Shown: positions 35,901-47,814 of the stretch, one piece after another | Numbering within the stretch: position 1 is the first letter of the stretch | Layout: each line of letters begins with the position of its first letter | Source: Heterobilharzia americana | Lineage: Eukaryota > Platyhelminthes > Trematoda > Strigeidida > Schistosomatidae | Length of the DNA stretch: 64,000 nt | Assembly: GCA_944470555.2 (NCBI GenBank) | Contig: OX104132.1 | Span: 13,153,755-13,217,754 of the forward strand | Direction: 5' to 3' | Translations under genes and position numbers: made by a program | The notes under the pieces: generated by a model | The model's database searches: none | Seen by the model: only the letters and a program-made list of their open reading frames with translations | What the model was told of the DNA's origin: nothing

Positions 35901-38900
35901 TCGCCTCTTTCAACAATTCGTGAAAGATTGGAGGATTTTGGTGCACAGTTTCAGCGGGTGTATGCTGGGTTAAAATCTCCTGGTAATGGTGTGACACCGG
36001 GGAATACAGCAAGTAGTTTAGCAATTTCAGCCGCTCAACAACGTCTAGAACTATGTTACCCATTTTATTATATGGCTTTGGAAAATATTCTGGTGGATGA
36101 AATTCGCAGAATCGACAAAAGATTAGCTAGTGTCACTTTATTATCTAGTTCTTCTGACAATACTGGGAATTCAAAGCAAACATGTGTACGTCCAGATCTT
36201 GGGACATTGTTATCACAAGATGCTTTTCATCGAGCTTTGTTCACATGTTGTATGGAGATAGTTCTATTAAGCTGTGATCCTCCAAATCATCACTTTCCAT
36301 GGATTTTGGAGGCGATGAATCTAGATTCATTGCATTTCTTCAAAGTGAGTATCAGCTTTCTTTTTATCCTAGAGTTACTTATAAACGTTGCTTTTCCCAT
36401 ATACTGAATCTGGTATTGTGTAAATATTTGTTTAACTAATTCCCACCATTTGATTAGATTTTTATTTGTTTTATTCTTGTGTAAAAGGACTAGTCTAAAA
36501 GTGGAATTTTTTGTTCTCCAATCCCACAGATAGTTGAAGTTTTGATTCGTAATTTGGACTTCCCACGAGATATTGTAAAATATATGAACCAGGTTGTTGA
36601 AAACATTCTAGATTCCTACGCATGGCGTTCAAGTTCTCCATTATGGTCTGTACTTAAGGCAACAGGACGCGCTCCGTCTATTGAAGAAGTTATACCACCG
36701 GAGAAACTTGATCAAGTAAGAAAGTTTTATTGCATATTGTGTGAGTAACAAATAAGTGTTTAAACTTGACACTATCTATGGTATTCAACATTGTGGTGAA
36801 AAGGAAGTAGTTTTAACTGTATCGTAGATAATTATCATACTATTGCATTTAACAACTGTCAGTTTTGTGTATTTCTTTTAGACGTGTGTAGCTCACAAAC
36901 TGCTTGTGGACTTTTCTATTGAGCAATGAGTCATATCCAGTTTGTGAGGACTTATGATTTTGTATGGCTTTGTAAAACTCGTTAAATAGGGTTTGGGTTC
37001 AAACCCTCAAATCTATAGTGAAACGTTGAGTCCTCCAAACGTATTTACCCGACCGATAGCTGCTACCTTGACGTGGTGGTCGGGCTTGCATATCACAATG
37101 ACCCAACGAGCTATGCTGGTGAAACGCTTGTTCCCTCAAGGTCCTACCATACCAGAAAGGTCTGTTGGATAGTGGTTAGATGAAAAGCAGTTACCGTTAT
37201 AGTGTAAATTGCTACACTGTGATAGGGGTCTGAGGGCGAGGTGGTACTGCTGCTGGCTGGATGGGGTGTGACAGCAGTAAGGTGTTTTTCTTAGATGACC
37301 AGCAGTGCCATGCTGATATTGCCTTCTCAGTGGAAGGGGGGGGGTTAGAAAAGGTTGGCCCCAAAAATAACACACTTCATCATGCCCCACGGTCTGCCGG
37401 GCCGGCGGTGTTGGTTCATTTGTCGTTTCTTTTTGACCATCCGGCCCCAAAAATACAAAATTTCAAAATAATCATACTCAAAAGGCTTCTTGTGACAGGC
37501 CTCAAGCAGATGTCCGATGGGCTCTGCGGTCACACAAATCTCTTTCAGGTACCTTAAGAAGAAATAACCTTCCACGGTGCGGGCAGCCGGGGAAGTGTCA
37601 ACCACCCTCACAACTCTGTCAGCACTCAAGTTTCTTCTGACTACTATCCATCTCCTCCAAACTTATTTAAGCAATAGTCACATATATTACTGATTACTTA
37701 TAATCATTATCACCTTCTTGCAAGTAAACTGTTAATCATTTTTGTAAGCTTACCTTTATTTATCCCAAAATATCTAAAAAGTCTTAGTGACATTTACTTC
37801 AACTTTGAGACTTTCAAGTCCACCCCCAATAATCTCTAGTTTACCGCATTAACGAAAGACGACTCAACCACTGTTGACCTCACAAAATCAGCTGCATATC
37901 GTAAAACTAATACGTTTGTATTCCATTGGTCAGACGTACAGTTTCTGGCAAAGTGATAAGTTAGGTGGTTACGTCTTAAACTTTTATCGACTAATATCGC
38001 TAGGATATGTTACGCATGTCTAGTTATTGGCTATTCGAATACTCAGTGTTAGTCGATGTAAGGTTCAGGCTGGTCAAAATAATACACGGTATCAGTCCAT
38101 GAATTCTTTGAAGATTGATCTGTGCCATATGCGGAGGTTTAGGCCGAGATTTATTATGAGTCTATGGAACAGAACATCTTTCCAACTGATTTCACCAGAG
38201 TTTTCCACCTCCACAATGATTATTTTGTATAATTAATGCGAAGTTATTTCTCAACTTCAGTTAGTTAACCTTGTCTGTTTGTCTTTCCTATATGATAGGG
38301 TTCTACCAATTGTTACACACGAAACACTGTTCAATCTACCAATCGAAAAGTGTTAGGTTCTAACGCAATTTCTACCAAAGATATAAAAAAATCACCAAAT
38401 TCTTATAATAAACAACCTCGTCTCGCAGGAAATGTTACTTCTACAATACCAGTCAGTTGCCAACAAAATATTGAATTTTCATCAGGTCAAACTATCCGCC
38501 GACTACTTTCATCTGGCGTTGAAGATGAATCTGCTCAAGCAGCTGCTCAGTTATTAGCAAGTGGAGCTACTGATAGTGATTCAGGAAATATAGACTCAGG
38601 CCTGCTTGGAGCATCTACTGATGATGTTGGTATCAATCATGATAGTTCAAGCATGGATATAAAACCAACACCAGAACAACTGGTAGAAGATTACATTGTT
38701 AACGCTACGAGTACTACAACAACAACAGATACAATCAGCAGTACTGCATCTGTTCCATGGTCATCGACCTGTTCCACTAATATGTCTGGCTACTTTCATA
38801 CTCGGCATGATTCAATCGCCATATTCTTTCGACAAGTATATCAGATAACTAGTCTACGTTTAAGAGATTTATGTGAACGCTTAAATCTTACTCGTGAACT

Positions 38901-41900
38901 AATGGCTAAAATTTGGACGTGTATAGAACAGGTGATTGTTCATGAAACTGAACTACTTAGAGATCGATGTTTAGATCAAATTGTAATATGCTGTATATAT
39001 GGTATATGCAAGATTGTTCTCTATCGACCGTTAACATTCGTTGATATAGTTCAGGTAAGTGATTAAATTTCTTACATTATCTACTAAGTCATAACTTTCT
39101 GTTGTTATCTGTTGATAACTATCGATTTTACTGTTTTTTAAAGATTAGGAAAAAGCATAAGTGTCAAGGGGAAATTCTGAGATGGATGGAAAATAAAATT
39201 ATATGTGCATAGTTTGTTTAATGACTATTTTAGGGAAGAAATGGAACAGACAGACAAAATCAACGTAGAATCTCTCACACAAATGCATCAGTTCAAGTCC
39301 CCACACTTAACAGTAGTATACAAAAGAAGAGATGGGTAGACAAAGTTGTGTGAGAGAATAAGCAAATTGAAGGTAACGTTTAGTGCGAAAATTCAAGCTT
39401 TCGAAGACGTGAAGAAGTGAATGCATCTGGGCCACTACAACCGATTTCCACCTATGTAACAAAGAGTCCTCAACCATTGATTCCTATCGTCTCTAAGACA
39501 GCTAAGTAGTCGACATCCTCCCCACACTTCTGAGACCAACAGTTAGGGACTTCATTGACTGCTGGATGTCTTGGTCTGGCGACCCTGAACCTTCTCCCAA
39601 CCTTATCCAACTTACCCTTGCATGGCACATTGAGGTGGGTGGTGACTCGGCATGCACAGTACATGTCCAAGCCACCTCATTCGATGAACAACTATCGTAG
39701 CGTTCACTATGTAGTAATCGGTGAAGAAAATGAAATAATCTGTTACTTGTGTACAATAACATAATTGATGCATACTTGAGTTAGAGAGAGTAAAGTGTAA
39801 CTAAATTAATAATGCTCCCAAACAGAGCATCAGTACAATTTAAATACTGCTTGTTCATCTTATTCTACTATTCTTCGTCAATTCATATCAAGGATTAGGC
39901 TCAAAATTCTAGCCTTTTTAGTGTCCTTACATTACTGATCTAATCGAAAGGTTCGTCATTCTAGGTTTTCTGAAACTGGTGGGTTCGTGAATGAAAAAAA
40001 CTGCCATTGTTCAACTTGGAATACTTCATATTACAACAACGAATGCATGATTTGTTTAATAATGCATTCGCTAAGATAAAATTAATAATGCAAGGTTTAT
40101 TTCTGAAGAGGTTAAGATTTACAATAGGTCTATTTATCAGTGTAGTTTTAAATGACTACCAGCAACCAAATACGGTACACATAAATGATATCTCACATTT
40201 TGTCAGTAATGAACATATCTAAACATCGCTGATTACAAAGAACACTGATCAGTGGAATCTCTTTCTGTCTATATGGGGTCACCGCCTACTTTGACAAGCG
40301 TTGTTAGCCTAAGTAGGATTAGGTTGGATGAAAGTTATGAGTAGTCAGGCCAAGATGTGGCACCGACTTATGAAGTTTCTTAATGTCGGTAATGAGCGGT
40401 GTAAGCGGATATGGTTCAAAGTCGGTCACAATGACGTGGGTGTATGCACCCTTTGTCATCTAATTGTCAAATATTTCGACTGATCTTCATCTACACTATC
40501 TCATGCACTTTTGTCTGCCATAACATGCTTTTTTACGATTCACTTTGTATGTTACTATGATGAGTGGCAACCTAAACTGACACTTTTTGTGTGCGGTTCT
40601 GTTCTGATTTGTCTGTCTTGGCTACGCGGATTCCATCTGTTTTGAGTAAAAAGCTTCATACCGTTCAACTGTCCGTAAAATAATATCCCAGCCAATGGCT
40701 ACTACCTTGATGTGATAGTTGGGGTTGCATATCACAATGATCCCGATGAGCTACTTTGGCTGGAACGCTTGTTCCCTCGAGGTCCTACCATGCCCGGAAA
40801 GTCTGTTGGATAGTGATAAGACAAAAAGCGATTAACATTGTGGTGTAAATTGCTACAGTATATCGTAGTCCGAGGACAATGTTATACTGCTATGTCTCTG
40901 AGATGTGATAGCAGTAAGGTGTTTCTCTTGGATAACCAAGGACTCCGCGTTCACACAAATTCTTTTCTCTTTCAGCCATCCTAAGAAGAAATAATCCTCC
41001 ATGGTGTGGGCGACCGGGAAGTAGCAACCGCTCACTCACTTCCAATAGTGCACAAGACCCAATCAAACATAACTTATCCTCCTCAACTTAGTCTCTTTCT
41101 TTGCCTTCACCAATATTAGGCCTCCTACAACTTCCTCAAACCCATATTCAGCATCCATTGCCAAAGATACATTAAAATATCGTTCATACTTTTCTGAGAC
41201 ACCATCATCGATTTCATATTGGAGCTTACAGCGTCTGAACCGTATGCCACATCGGACAGCAGGCATCAGTCTCCAGAATTCTAGAACCTCGAGCCATGGA
41301 TGTACCCTGGGTCTCTGAGACACGTATGCACAACCTTGTGTGGTTATTCACTTGACCACGTCTGGCCGGCGTGGTGAATCTTCAAAATTCACCTTATGAA
41401 TGTGCGGATACCCGATGAATAGCTATCGTGTACTCGCTGGTGTAGGCATAGCATTGAGCTGCAGAGCAGAAAGCGCACTTCACTAGACACCGGTCAACAC
41501 TCGTCTATATGCTGGTCAACTGAGTAGATATGTACCATCTAAGAAGGATCGTGCGATCACCCGATATCTATTCCTAATCTCTGCCTACATATTCACTGAC
41601 TGTAGTTTGGATGATGCAAAGGAGGAACTCTCAAAAACTGTCAGTTCCTCTGGATACGGCTAAACGTTCAGATATGGTCATAACAACTGGTCATTTTGAG
41701 ACTCAAATAAGGAACCTGAGCCAGTCGGTAAGGCGTCTGGGTGGTATTTGCGGAATATCATCCCAACGAACTGATAACGGTGATTGTCTGTTACAATTTT
41801 GTTCCGACTTTTTGGCCAGCAATAAGTTCAAACATACGGAAAGACCTTCTCACATGGTGTCCTCCAAAATCAAACCAACGATTGGGACACAAATAGGTCA

Positions 41901-44900
41901 TATTATACGGTACGCCGTTGTTAGAAGATTGCCCCTCTTCCTAGAGTACCTGTTTGGACTCAGGTCGCGCGTTGGTACGGGCACGTGTATGTCTGCATCT
42001 TACTGGTCGCAGAAAAGAGACGGCAGTCAAACCTGTGCGTGCTCGATTAGAAGGTGAGATCGTCAAGTATATATTTAGAGAGAAGTTAGCTAAGCATTTA
42101 TCTAAATGTGACAGCAATGCTCATCCCGAGAAAACATGGCATGGTATTCAGTCTGCTGTAGAAATAGCGGTAAACGTATTTGATAACCGAGATTCAAAAG
42201 TTAGCAAACGTCTTCTTGTGACAACCCTAGGGAAAGCAGTTTGACTAATATTGTGTCCAAGATCCTAGGATCCATGGTTGTCCGAGGTCTTACTAGAACT
42301 CATGAACAGCGGACTCGAGAAAATCAGGTAGGTTTCAGACCTAGGCGAGGGTGTATCGAAATAATTTTTACTCTTCGACAGGTTCCGGAACGCAGGCATA
42401 CTTACCAGTGACTACACTTTCCGTATTTCTTGATCAGAAGGTGGCAGTCGACTCTGTCGTCCATGAAGTGTTGTCCTTACCACCGATCCTGTTTAGTTTC
42501 GCCATATATGTGCTAATGGACATAACCTTAAGCTTCATAGGGATTGATCTATTCCTTGGAAGTCATCTGCTTGAACTGGAGTACGCAGAATATATTGTCT
42601 TAATAATTGAAGACGCTGACGAAATGCATGGTCTCGTGAACACATTGACTGAAAATTTGAGTATTTTGGCATGCATCTCGCGCCTGTAAAGTGTAAGGTT
42701 GTGTCTGAGGACTGGTCTACGACCACTCCGAGTTTAATGATAGGAAGTGAAGCGATAAAATTTGTCGACCACTTCATTTGGGAGTTGCAACAGCTTGAAC
42801 GGGCTGGTTGCTGACAAAATCTCAGCTCGGATACAGAAGGCTCGTTTGAAATTTACCAACTTAGGTCATCCGTGCGCTAACTGGTGAGATATCGGACTAC
42901 CTATTAAGGGGTAAGTACACTGTCCTACAGTTCGTCCTTTCCTGTTATACGTCTGTGAGACGTGGCTGTTGAAAGCAGACGTGAAGCGGTTGCAGAATTC
43001 TGACCATTGGTGGAATCACCCTGTCAGCAATGTAGATGTTAGGCAAAAAGTATAAGGTATGTCGATTGATGAGGTTGTAAACCTTCATCGACCCCCCACC
43101 TCGATGAGCCATGTTAAGAGAAGTCGAATTCGGTTGGAAGACGGTTCAGCGTGACCAGATCAAGATGTGGCATCAGTCGACGAAGTTCTAGATTATTAGT
43201 GTGAGCCGTGTCGGGAGATGTCGACTACCTAACTCGGGTTCTCAAGATAATAGAAATCAGTGGTTGAAGACTCTTGATGATATGGCTGAAAATCGATGGC
43301 AATGATGCAGATATATTCTCTTTTACCTCTTCTAAAGCTTGGATGTTTGCAGTGACCTTTATCTTTAATTCGCTTATTCTGTCATGTAAGTTTGCCTACT
43401 TTGATACTACTTTTTGTCTGTTCGCTTGTTCCTCTTATACTGCTGTGAAGTGTGGCAATTTAAACCGATGCACTTGTGTGCGAGGTTCTGTGTTGATTTT
43501 GGCTATGCGTCTGTAAAATAATATTTTGAAATAAAACGTATGTGAAGTAGATTGATTATGCCACACAATCGCTATCTCAGTAGCATGTCATGACTCATTC
43601 ATTGTTGGGAGCTAATCCATAGAAGACAGTATAAGAGTTGCTTCCGGTTATGGAAACAGAAGTTCTTCAACATCCAGTGTCGATGGGGCGTACATACTGA
43701 AGTGATACATTTCCATCGGCCACCATTGACATATAGGCTTCTATGCTGAAGCTTCAATATTGCCAACAGTTTCATTTTGATACTAATGATTATGGCTAGC
43801 AGCGAAATCTAGGGAACGCGTTCCATCCTATTTCGGACTCTCCATCCAAATGTACCTACATTCCAGAGGGTGATTTTCCCCCTGAGACTGGAATCTAGCA
43901 CCCATCTCTTCAAACACTAAAGCTCTACCCATTAGATTACTGTGACATGACAGCCACTTTTTGTGTGAAGGGAATGGTTTAGTGTTATATCTTAGAGTTT
44001 CCCGTCGTAGATTGTACTGAACTTATCTATAAGTGTTAGTCGGAATGGAAACATCACTCACCAGGAGACAGACACATCCGGTTAACGATTCCCCAAAAGA
44101 ACGAAACGCGCATCCTGAATTTCACTGATAGCCATTCTCCGTCATTAGTTTTGAACTGATACACAGTTATGCCAGCTTATATTTCGTCCGTCGGTAAATT
44201 TGGTTCCTTTTAAAATATGAAGTCTTGGTTTACATCATTATGTGTGGCTGTTTCATTCAAATTGCGGCTAAATGTCAATTTGGTCGGAAAAAATAATTGT
44301 GACTTTTTCAATGCTCACCTTGCAGATGTATAGATTGCAGCCTCAATCTAACCGAGATGTCTATCGTCGGGTACTTATAAATCGAGTGTCCTACGGTCGT
44401 GGTAATACTGAAGAACGTGGAGATCTATCTCGATTCTACAACCTTATTTTCCTACAACAAATGAAAGACTTTATTAAGAAGGCGGCAGCTGTACGTTCCA
44501 CCTATAACGAAACGGATCCTAACGTTCATACAGAACACACGTCTAGTGCCGAGTCATTCGCATCCAGTGGGAATTCTGTACTGAGTCAGTGGACACTTCA
44601 TCCATCTTTATCACCGATGCCTATGCAGTTGAACACTTTGATATCAACGGATTCTGCTGCAGTAGTCAATCTAGGACTTGATGCAACAGCTGCTTCGGGA
44701 GATGCGATGCAGGCTAGGTGAGTATGTAGTGTATTTTGGATCGTACTCATCATTTACGCAAACAGACGCTGACATTTTCTTCGTGGCGTAATGAATAATA
44801 TTGTTCAGAACCAATTTTCACGAAACAATTAGTTGGAATCAGTAAAAGATTATTAAACCTTGTTTATACGAACCTTAGAACACGGTTAAATCTTGTCAAT

Positions 44901-46609
44901 AAGGTACATTAAATCACAGTGAAGTACTTCTACGACTGCAAACGTAGTTATGATTTTTATATGTGGTTGATTGTTTTCAGTTACATGGATTTGCTGTTCT
45001 TGCCAAATTACAGGCTTATCTCCTTATATATATGCACTTTCATCGGGCTCCCGTGGTTAGCCATAAAGCATGTCGCTATGCAATTTAAAGTCATCTTAGT
45101 TGCCGATTCCACTGAATGTAGACATTTATTGAGAAATATTAGGCTTCTTTACGGATCTCAAATTCATGTTGGACTTCAAAAGGATAATGTACTTGCTGCT
45201 GATGTCCGCAGTTTTCGACTGACAATAAATTTACGGCTTTGGTAGACTACAAACAGTTTAATTCAATCGAGCACTTGATTGCCAGCAAATACAATGACTT
45301 GCGGAGACCATCTCTGTGGTGTACTCAAGATTGTATAGTACGATCCTATTTGTTTGAATGTAAAAGTTTGTCAGTTTTTTTTGACGTAAACGAAGAGATG
45401 GTAACATCTGTATTCGTCGGTCGCATATCGCTCAGTTTATAGTCAAGCGCAGATATTCCAAAACTCTGAACAACTAATCCTAGGTTTTTCTTTAATCTAT
45501 CCAACGCTATTGTCATAGTATTTTTCCGGAAATCTTCACATAGTCAGTAGATTTCAACCAATAGCTGAGGTTCCATTCCGACAAAACTATAGGGAAAACT
45601 GGTCCATTTTGACGAAATACACCTCCACAAGCCCTGCTTCCTTTAAATTACCACATATTGTTTACGACAGCAAAACAACTTTTCTTATGTTCTTAGCTTA
45701 TATTCTTATATACATAGTTAATTTTATTTGATCATCGCATATCGTTGGTGTTTAGGCGGTTAGTTTTTTCATTCCTAAATTACACTACTCAAATTTCTTT
45801 GTGTTGCTCGCGACATGTGCAGTTTCTGATATAAAATCCTGTAGAAGTCAGGAAAAAATTCCACAACCAGTAATAAAGAAAGGTCGTCACATGTGGATAG
45901 TTCAGTGAAATTATCATCTGCGCAAATATACTCACCGTCAGTCTATTTACTGTTAAAGATGGAACTGTTTCAATATTTCCTGACACAACAATTTAATCGG
46001 TTTTTAATAATGTCTTCATCGCTAGTAGATTTCAGCCTTCTATTAGTACCTCTATGAAATCTACTTCCTTTTGTGTCTTAGACGTAATCGTATGGATCGT
46101 AAAAGTTAACATGTACCTAATTCCTAGTCACTCATTTTGTGCGTTTTATCTCACAAATGAGTGTTTATTATATAACATACAGTTATAAGTGGATTAAATA
46201 CAACTTTCCATCATGCTGCTCTTAAAATATTTGTTTATTTATCTGTACTTTGAGAAAAATGGACGTCAATTAATCTGCAAACTTATTGCTTAATTTTAGA
46301 CGTTTGGCTAGCAATCGCAACATATTTATCAGTCCAGTGAAACAACAAGTTAGTCTGTCGCCGAAAAAAGTTATTTTCACAGTGGGTCGAAGTACTGGTA
46401 AAGATTTACAAGATGTGAATCTGATGATAAGCTCTGCTGAGCGTCGTGCGTCGATGGCTAATATGACAATGGGTCTCAAACGTCCACTAGGCAGTACAAC
46501 TACTACATTTGTCACCAACTCATCTGCATTTACAGTGGCTAGTGGTACAAGTTCAACACGTACAGTAACACTGGTTGGACCAAGTGGATTCGCTCTACGA
46601 AACGAATAA
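25867..46609 (+). CDS. Retinoblastoma-family pocket protein (RBL/p107-like), 12 exons, 1,220 aa
   Basis: Exons: 25867-25990, 26025-26191, 26221-26389, 28325-28686, 31618-31860, 34156-34452, 34837-34977, 35829-36344, 36530-36715, 38299-39054, 44326-44717, 46300-46609. All have GT/AG edges and matching phases (3,663 nt including stop). Residues about 10-270 form the N-terminal domain ([45 protein letters not shown]). Residues about 490-735 are pocket A ([31 protein letters not shown]). A Ser/Thr-rich spacer of about 160 residues leads to pocket B (about 898-1040: [43 protein letters not shown]). The C-terminus has SP sites (ISPVK, LSPKK) and KDLQDVN as in p107/p130. Such proteins bind E2F/DP and repress cell-cycle genes under CDK control. 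Introns 1 and 2 are 34 and 29 bp; intron 10 is 5,271 bp. The start is the first in-frame ATG fitting the family; untranslated exons were not sought. Confidence 0.92.
26390..28005. other. Intron 3 of the pocket-protein gene, unique part
   Basis: AT-rich intronic DNA (intron 26390-28324). Nothing recognisable apart from the SINE at its 3' end. Confidence 0.6.
28006..28170 (+). repeat. tRNA-derived SINE, family C, copy 1
   Basis: Head with a B-box-like CCGGTTCGAACCC, then a tail containing CACTACCTACTGCACAGACA and GTGGTTGGGGAGTGCATT. The same head and tail recur at 35.2, 50.5, 52.7, 53.7 and 55.0 kb. It lies in intron 3, sense to the gene. Confidence 0.72.
29510..29908 (+). repeat. Repeat X, copy 1 (degenerate)
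   Basis: Matches the repeat at 30,230-30,660: GTGTTATTTTTAAGGCC, then the GACTGCTGATCATC block and the end at ACTATCCAACAGA ... GGTAGGAACTCGAGG. It sits in intron 4 and directly abuts a (TA)n tract. Its first 200 bp are open and look like an exon but belong to the repeat. Confidence 0.65.
29909..29959. repeat. (TA)n microsatellite
   Basis: About 25 TA dinucleotides directly after repeat X copy 1. Confidence 0.95.
30100..30720 (+). repeat. Repeat X, copy 2
   Basis: Best plus-strand copy of an interspersed repeat that encodes, in broken frames, a conserved peptide ([47 protein letters not shown]). It ends with a non-coding block running from ACTGCTGGTCATC to CACCACATCAAG. The minus-strand copies at 37.0-37.7 and 40.7-41.3 kb preserve related peptides. 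Class unknown; possibly the 5' part of a non-LTR element. Confidence 0.65.
30960..31070 (+). mobile_element. Short 3'-UTR fragment of the second RTE-like lineage
   Basis: Shares GTGGCAACTTGAACGATGCA, CTTGTGTGC and GTTGATTTTCTGTCTGTC with the 3' ends at 43,440-43,515 and 56,160-56,230. Confidence 0.6.
31205..31321. repeat. Palindromic MITE, internally deleted copy
   Basis: GTAATTCCATATTAG at the left is mirrored as CTAATATGGAATTAC at the right. The whole 117 bp folds as an imperfect hairpin. It is a short version of the 405-bp palindrome at 32,408-32,812. Confidence 0.78.
32408..32812. repeat. Long palindromic MITE / foldback element
   Basis: The left arm begins ACAATTCCATATTAGATTGT, continues through GTACACAGTGATACAATATT and reaches TATACAACTTTCAAACTTC. 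The right arm carries the inverse (GAAGTTTGAAAGTCGTATGA ... ATTGTATCATTGTGATCTA). The hairpin arms are about 160 bp or longer with a short unique centre. No coding capacity. It lies in intron 5. Confidence 0.8.
33465..33600 (+). repeat. tRNA-like SINE, family E, copy 1
   Basis: The block CTGGAAGCCCTGGACCTAGG, TTTCGTGCTTGTTAGCACTT and GTCAGCCAGGTGTATCTGC recurs reversed at 50,880-51,000. A downstream piece reads TTACCACTGAGCTATTCGGC, like the A-box region of a tRNA on the other strand. Confidence 0.55.
35214..35390 (+). repeat. tRNA-derived SINE, family C, copy 2
   Basis: Head GTTGACTTTCAACTAATGAG then TCACTGGCCCGAATCCCGC; tail with ACAATAAGTGTGGTCCATTG and GTGCACAAGGTTGCTGAGTG. In intron 7, sense. 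Confidence 0.75.
37040..37670 (-). repeat. Repeat X, copy 3
   Basis: Minus-strand copy in intron 9. It encodes [40 protein letters not shown] and [16 protein letters not shown], then the non-coding end to GACGTGGTGGTCGGG near 37,070. It contains a G run of about nine at 37,338-37,346. Confidence 0.7.
39190..39720 (-). mobile_element. RTE-like fragment, second lineage, 3' part
   Basis: Reverse complement of the 3' coding end and UTR seen at 42.9-43.5 and 55.75-56.23 kb. The broken minus frame reads [20 protein letters not shown], related to the 'LGHVLRMP ... RR...GW' block. In intron 10. Confidence 0.65.
40240..40670 (+). mobile_element. RTE-like fragment, second lineage, 3' part
   Basis: Plus-strand copy of the same 3' region: CAAGATGTGGCACCGACTTA, the GGTGTAAGCGGATATGG-type segment and a UTR ending CTTGGCTACGCGG. 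Heavily diverged. Confidence 0.6.
40690..41330 (-). repeat. Repeat X, copy 4
   Basis: Minus strand. The upstream part (41,323-41,063) encodes [40 protein letters not shown] and [13 protein letters not shown]. It continues with [20 protein letters not shown] and the standard end near 40,690. KETKLRR is shared with copy 2, which supports a once-coding sequence. Confidence 0.7.
41340..43515 (+). mobile_element. RTE-like non-LTR element, second lineage, about 2.1 kb, decayed
   Basis: Plus strand. Endonuclease C-terminal part ([33 protein letters not shown]) at 41,770-41,930, linker [15 protein letters not shown], then RT blocks [20 protein letters not shown] (about 42,320) and [20 protein letters not shown] at 42,570-42,640, where the usual YADD reads YAEY. 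The C-terminal tail lies at 43,060-43,290 and the 3' UTR ends near 43,515. A deletion removes the region around the LDI/GVRQGC blocks. Many stops. Confidence 0.8.
43794..43970 (-). mobile_element. Smα-type SINE with degenerate hammerhead (minus)
   Basis: Read on the minus strand, the tRNA-like head (AATGGGTAGAGC; GGTGCTAGATTCC) is followed by AGGTACATTTGGAT and a ribozyme-like block ending CTAGATTTCGCTGCTAGCC. The core CTGATGA has become TGGAGA and GAAAC has become GGAAC, so no activity is expected. Confidence 0.68.
44050..44140 (+). mobile_element. Smα-type SINE fragment with degenerate hammerhead (plus)
   Basis: GGAAACATCACTCACCAGGA, then ACATCCGGTTAACGATTCCC and GAACGAAACGCGCATCCTGA, ending TGATAGCC. 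GAAAC and the GCGCATC cleavage-side segment are intact, but the CTGATGA box is altered (TTAACGA). Forms the plus half of a head-to-head pair with 43,794-43,970. Confidence 0.65.
44919..45442 (+). other. Unrecognised open stretches in intron 11
   Basis: Two overlapping frames (108 and 67 codons) lie in intron 11. They have no recognised domain and do not fit the pocket-protein exon chain, which splices in phase from 44717 to 46300 without them. They may be a decayed mobile-element frame. Confidence 0.3.
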
Positions 46610-47050
46610 ACTTTGATGTGTGGGCATTCATTGGGAACGACAACCTAACTGTTCTTTATCTATATGCATTTTTGAAACAATAACTCACCGATGATTTTTT
46701 TTTCTTACCTTTGTATTCCCTGTCAATAATTATATTATTCACCAAAAAGACTTTTTCTATGCAGCAGTTCCATCCTAATTATGAGATAGTGCTACAGCAC
46801 TCATACATTGTAGAAGTAAGATATGCAGCTCTAGTAGTGTAGTAATGCTTTTCCTTCACGGGAGGGCGAAGGCGTCTATCTAAGCTTTCTTAAAAACAAA
46901 GATATTTCTTTGTATTTTTTATTACTATCATCAGATCTAGGGTTTGCTTTTTGTTATCTTCATTTTAAAATACACTTATTCATTGGAATAGAAAGGGGGA
47001 AAGAACAATATTGGTAGTAGTCGTAGGAATAATAATAATGATAATAAACT

Positions 47051-47329
47051 CTAGGATTGCATTGCATAAAAGGCAGGATTTGTAAAAAATGAACTCTGAA
47101 TTTTTTCTTCGTGTTTATCGTTTAACGATCGAGAACATTTAGATGCCCAAAACGGTGGTGATGATGTGCTTAACATTGATGTAGATGATGTTAATGGCTG
47201 GTCAGAATGTCGATGTTTTCGGTTCTGTGTCGAATCAACAGTGCTTGTAGTGGCGCTTAGATCAGTTGGATGAGTATCAGATACAAGTAGGGGATCGCTG
47301 ACCACCGTAGAGTCCCCGTCACTTACATG
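47051..47329 (-). CDS. Terminal exon of an unknown convergent gene
   Basis: Minus strand. The acceptor TCTATTTTCAG ends at 47330, and the frame then runs to a stop at 47051 (HVSDGDSTVVSDPLLVSD ... FFTNPAFYAMQS). It joins in phase 0 with the exon at 48710-49151. Ser/Thr-rich, no domain recognised. It lies tail to tail with the pocket-protein gene, with 441 bp between the stops; AATAAA-like signals occur on both strands there (for example around 47,040). Confidence 0.62.
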   Translation of the reverse strand, partial: HVSDGDSTVVSDPLLVSDTHPTDLSATTSTVDSTQNRKHRHSDQPLTSSTSMLSTSSPPFWASKCSRSLNDKHEEKIQSSFFTNPAFYAMQS

Positions 47330-47599
47330 CTGAAAATAGATTTCAAGAAGATGGATCAGGGTGAAGGTAGATAATAAAAAAATAATACAGAGACTTTCTA
47401 GAACACGTTAAATACATGAATTTACTAATTAGTGACTATGAAAGACAATTTGATGAGAAAACTAGTTTTTCAAGTTCCTATCTTCATTTTCTCACCAGGT
47501 TACAGTGTAAATCAAATAACTTCTACTACCTGCAGTATCGGATGCACTTCAAGCAAATCTAATTTAGGGGCTTGTGGGGATTTAGTGATTTTTGCGAGT

Positions 47600-47765
47600 T
47601 GGTATTCATCATGGACTGATATCAACTGGATGGACATTGAAAACCTGGGAGCACTGGACAGCTATCTCGTCCTAGTATGGGACTCCTCAGCATGACCCCC
47701 ACCACACCAGGGATGAAACCCAGGACCTTCAGGTTCCGTGACTAGCACGTCACCATTAGGTCGGA
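47600..47765 (-). mobile_element. Second-family hammerhead SINE (minus copy)
   Basis: On the minus strand a tRNA-like head (CCTAATGGTGACGTGCTAGT; GAAGGTCCTGGGTTTCATCC) is followed by CTGAGGAGTCCCATACTAGG, then ACGAGATAGCTGTCCAGTGC. The core is CTGAGGA, which fits CUGANGA, but GAAA is GAGA. In the intron of the convergent gene. Confidence 0.7.
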
Positions 47766-47814
47766 ATCCAATGGTCCATGTTTCCAACTTTTGCCAGTCT
47801 CCGGTAGGGTCGTG

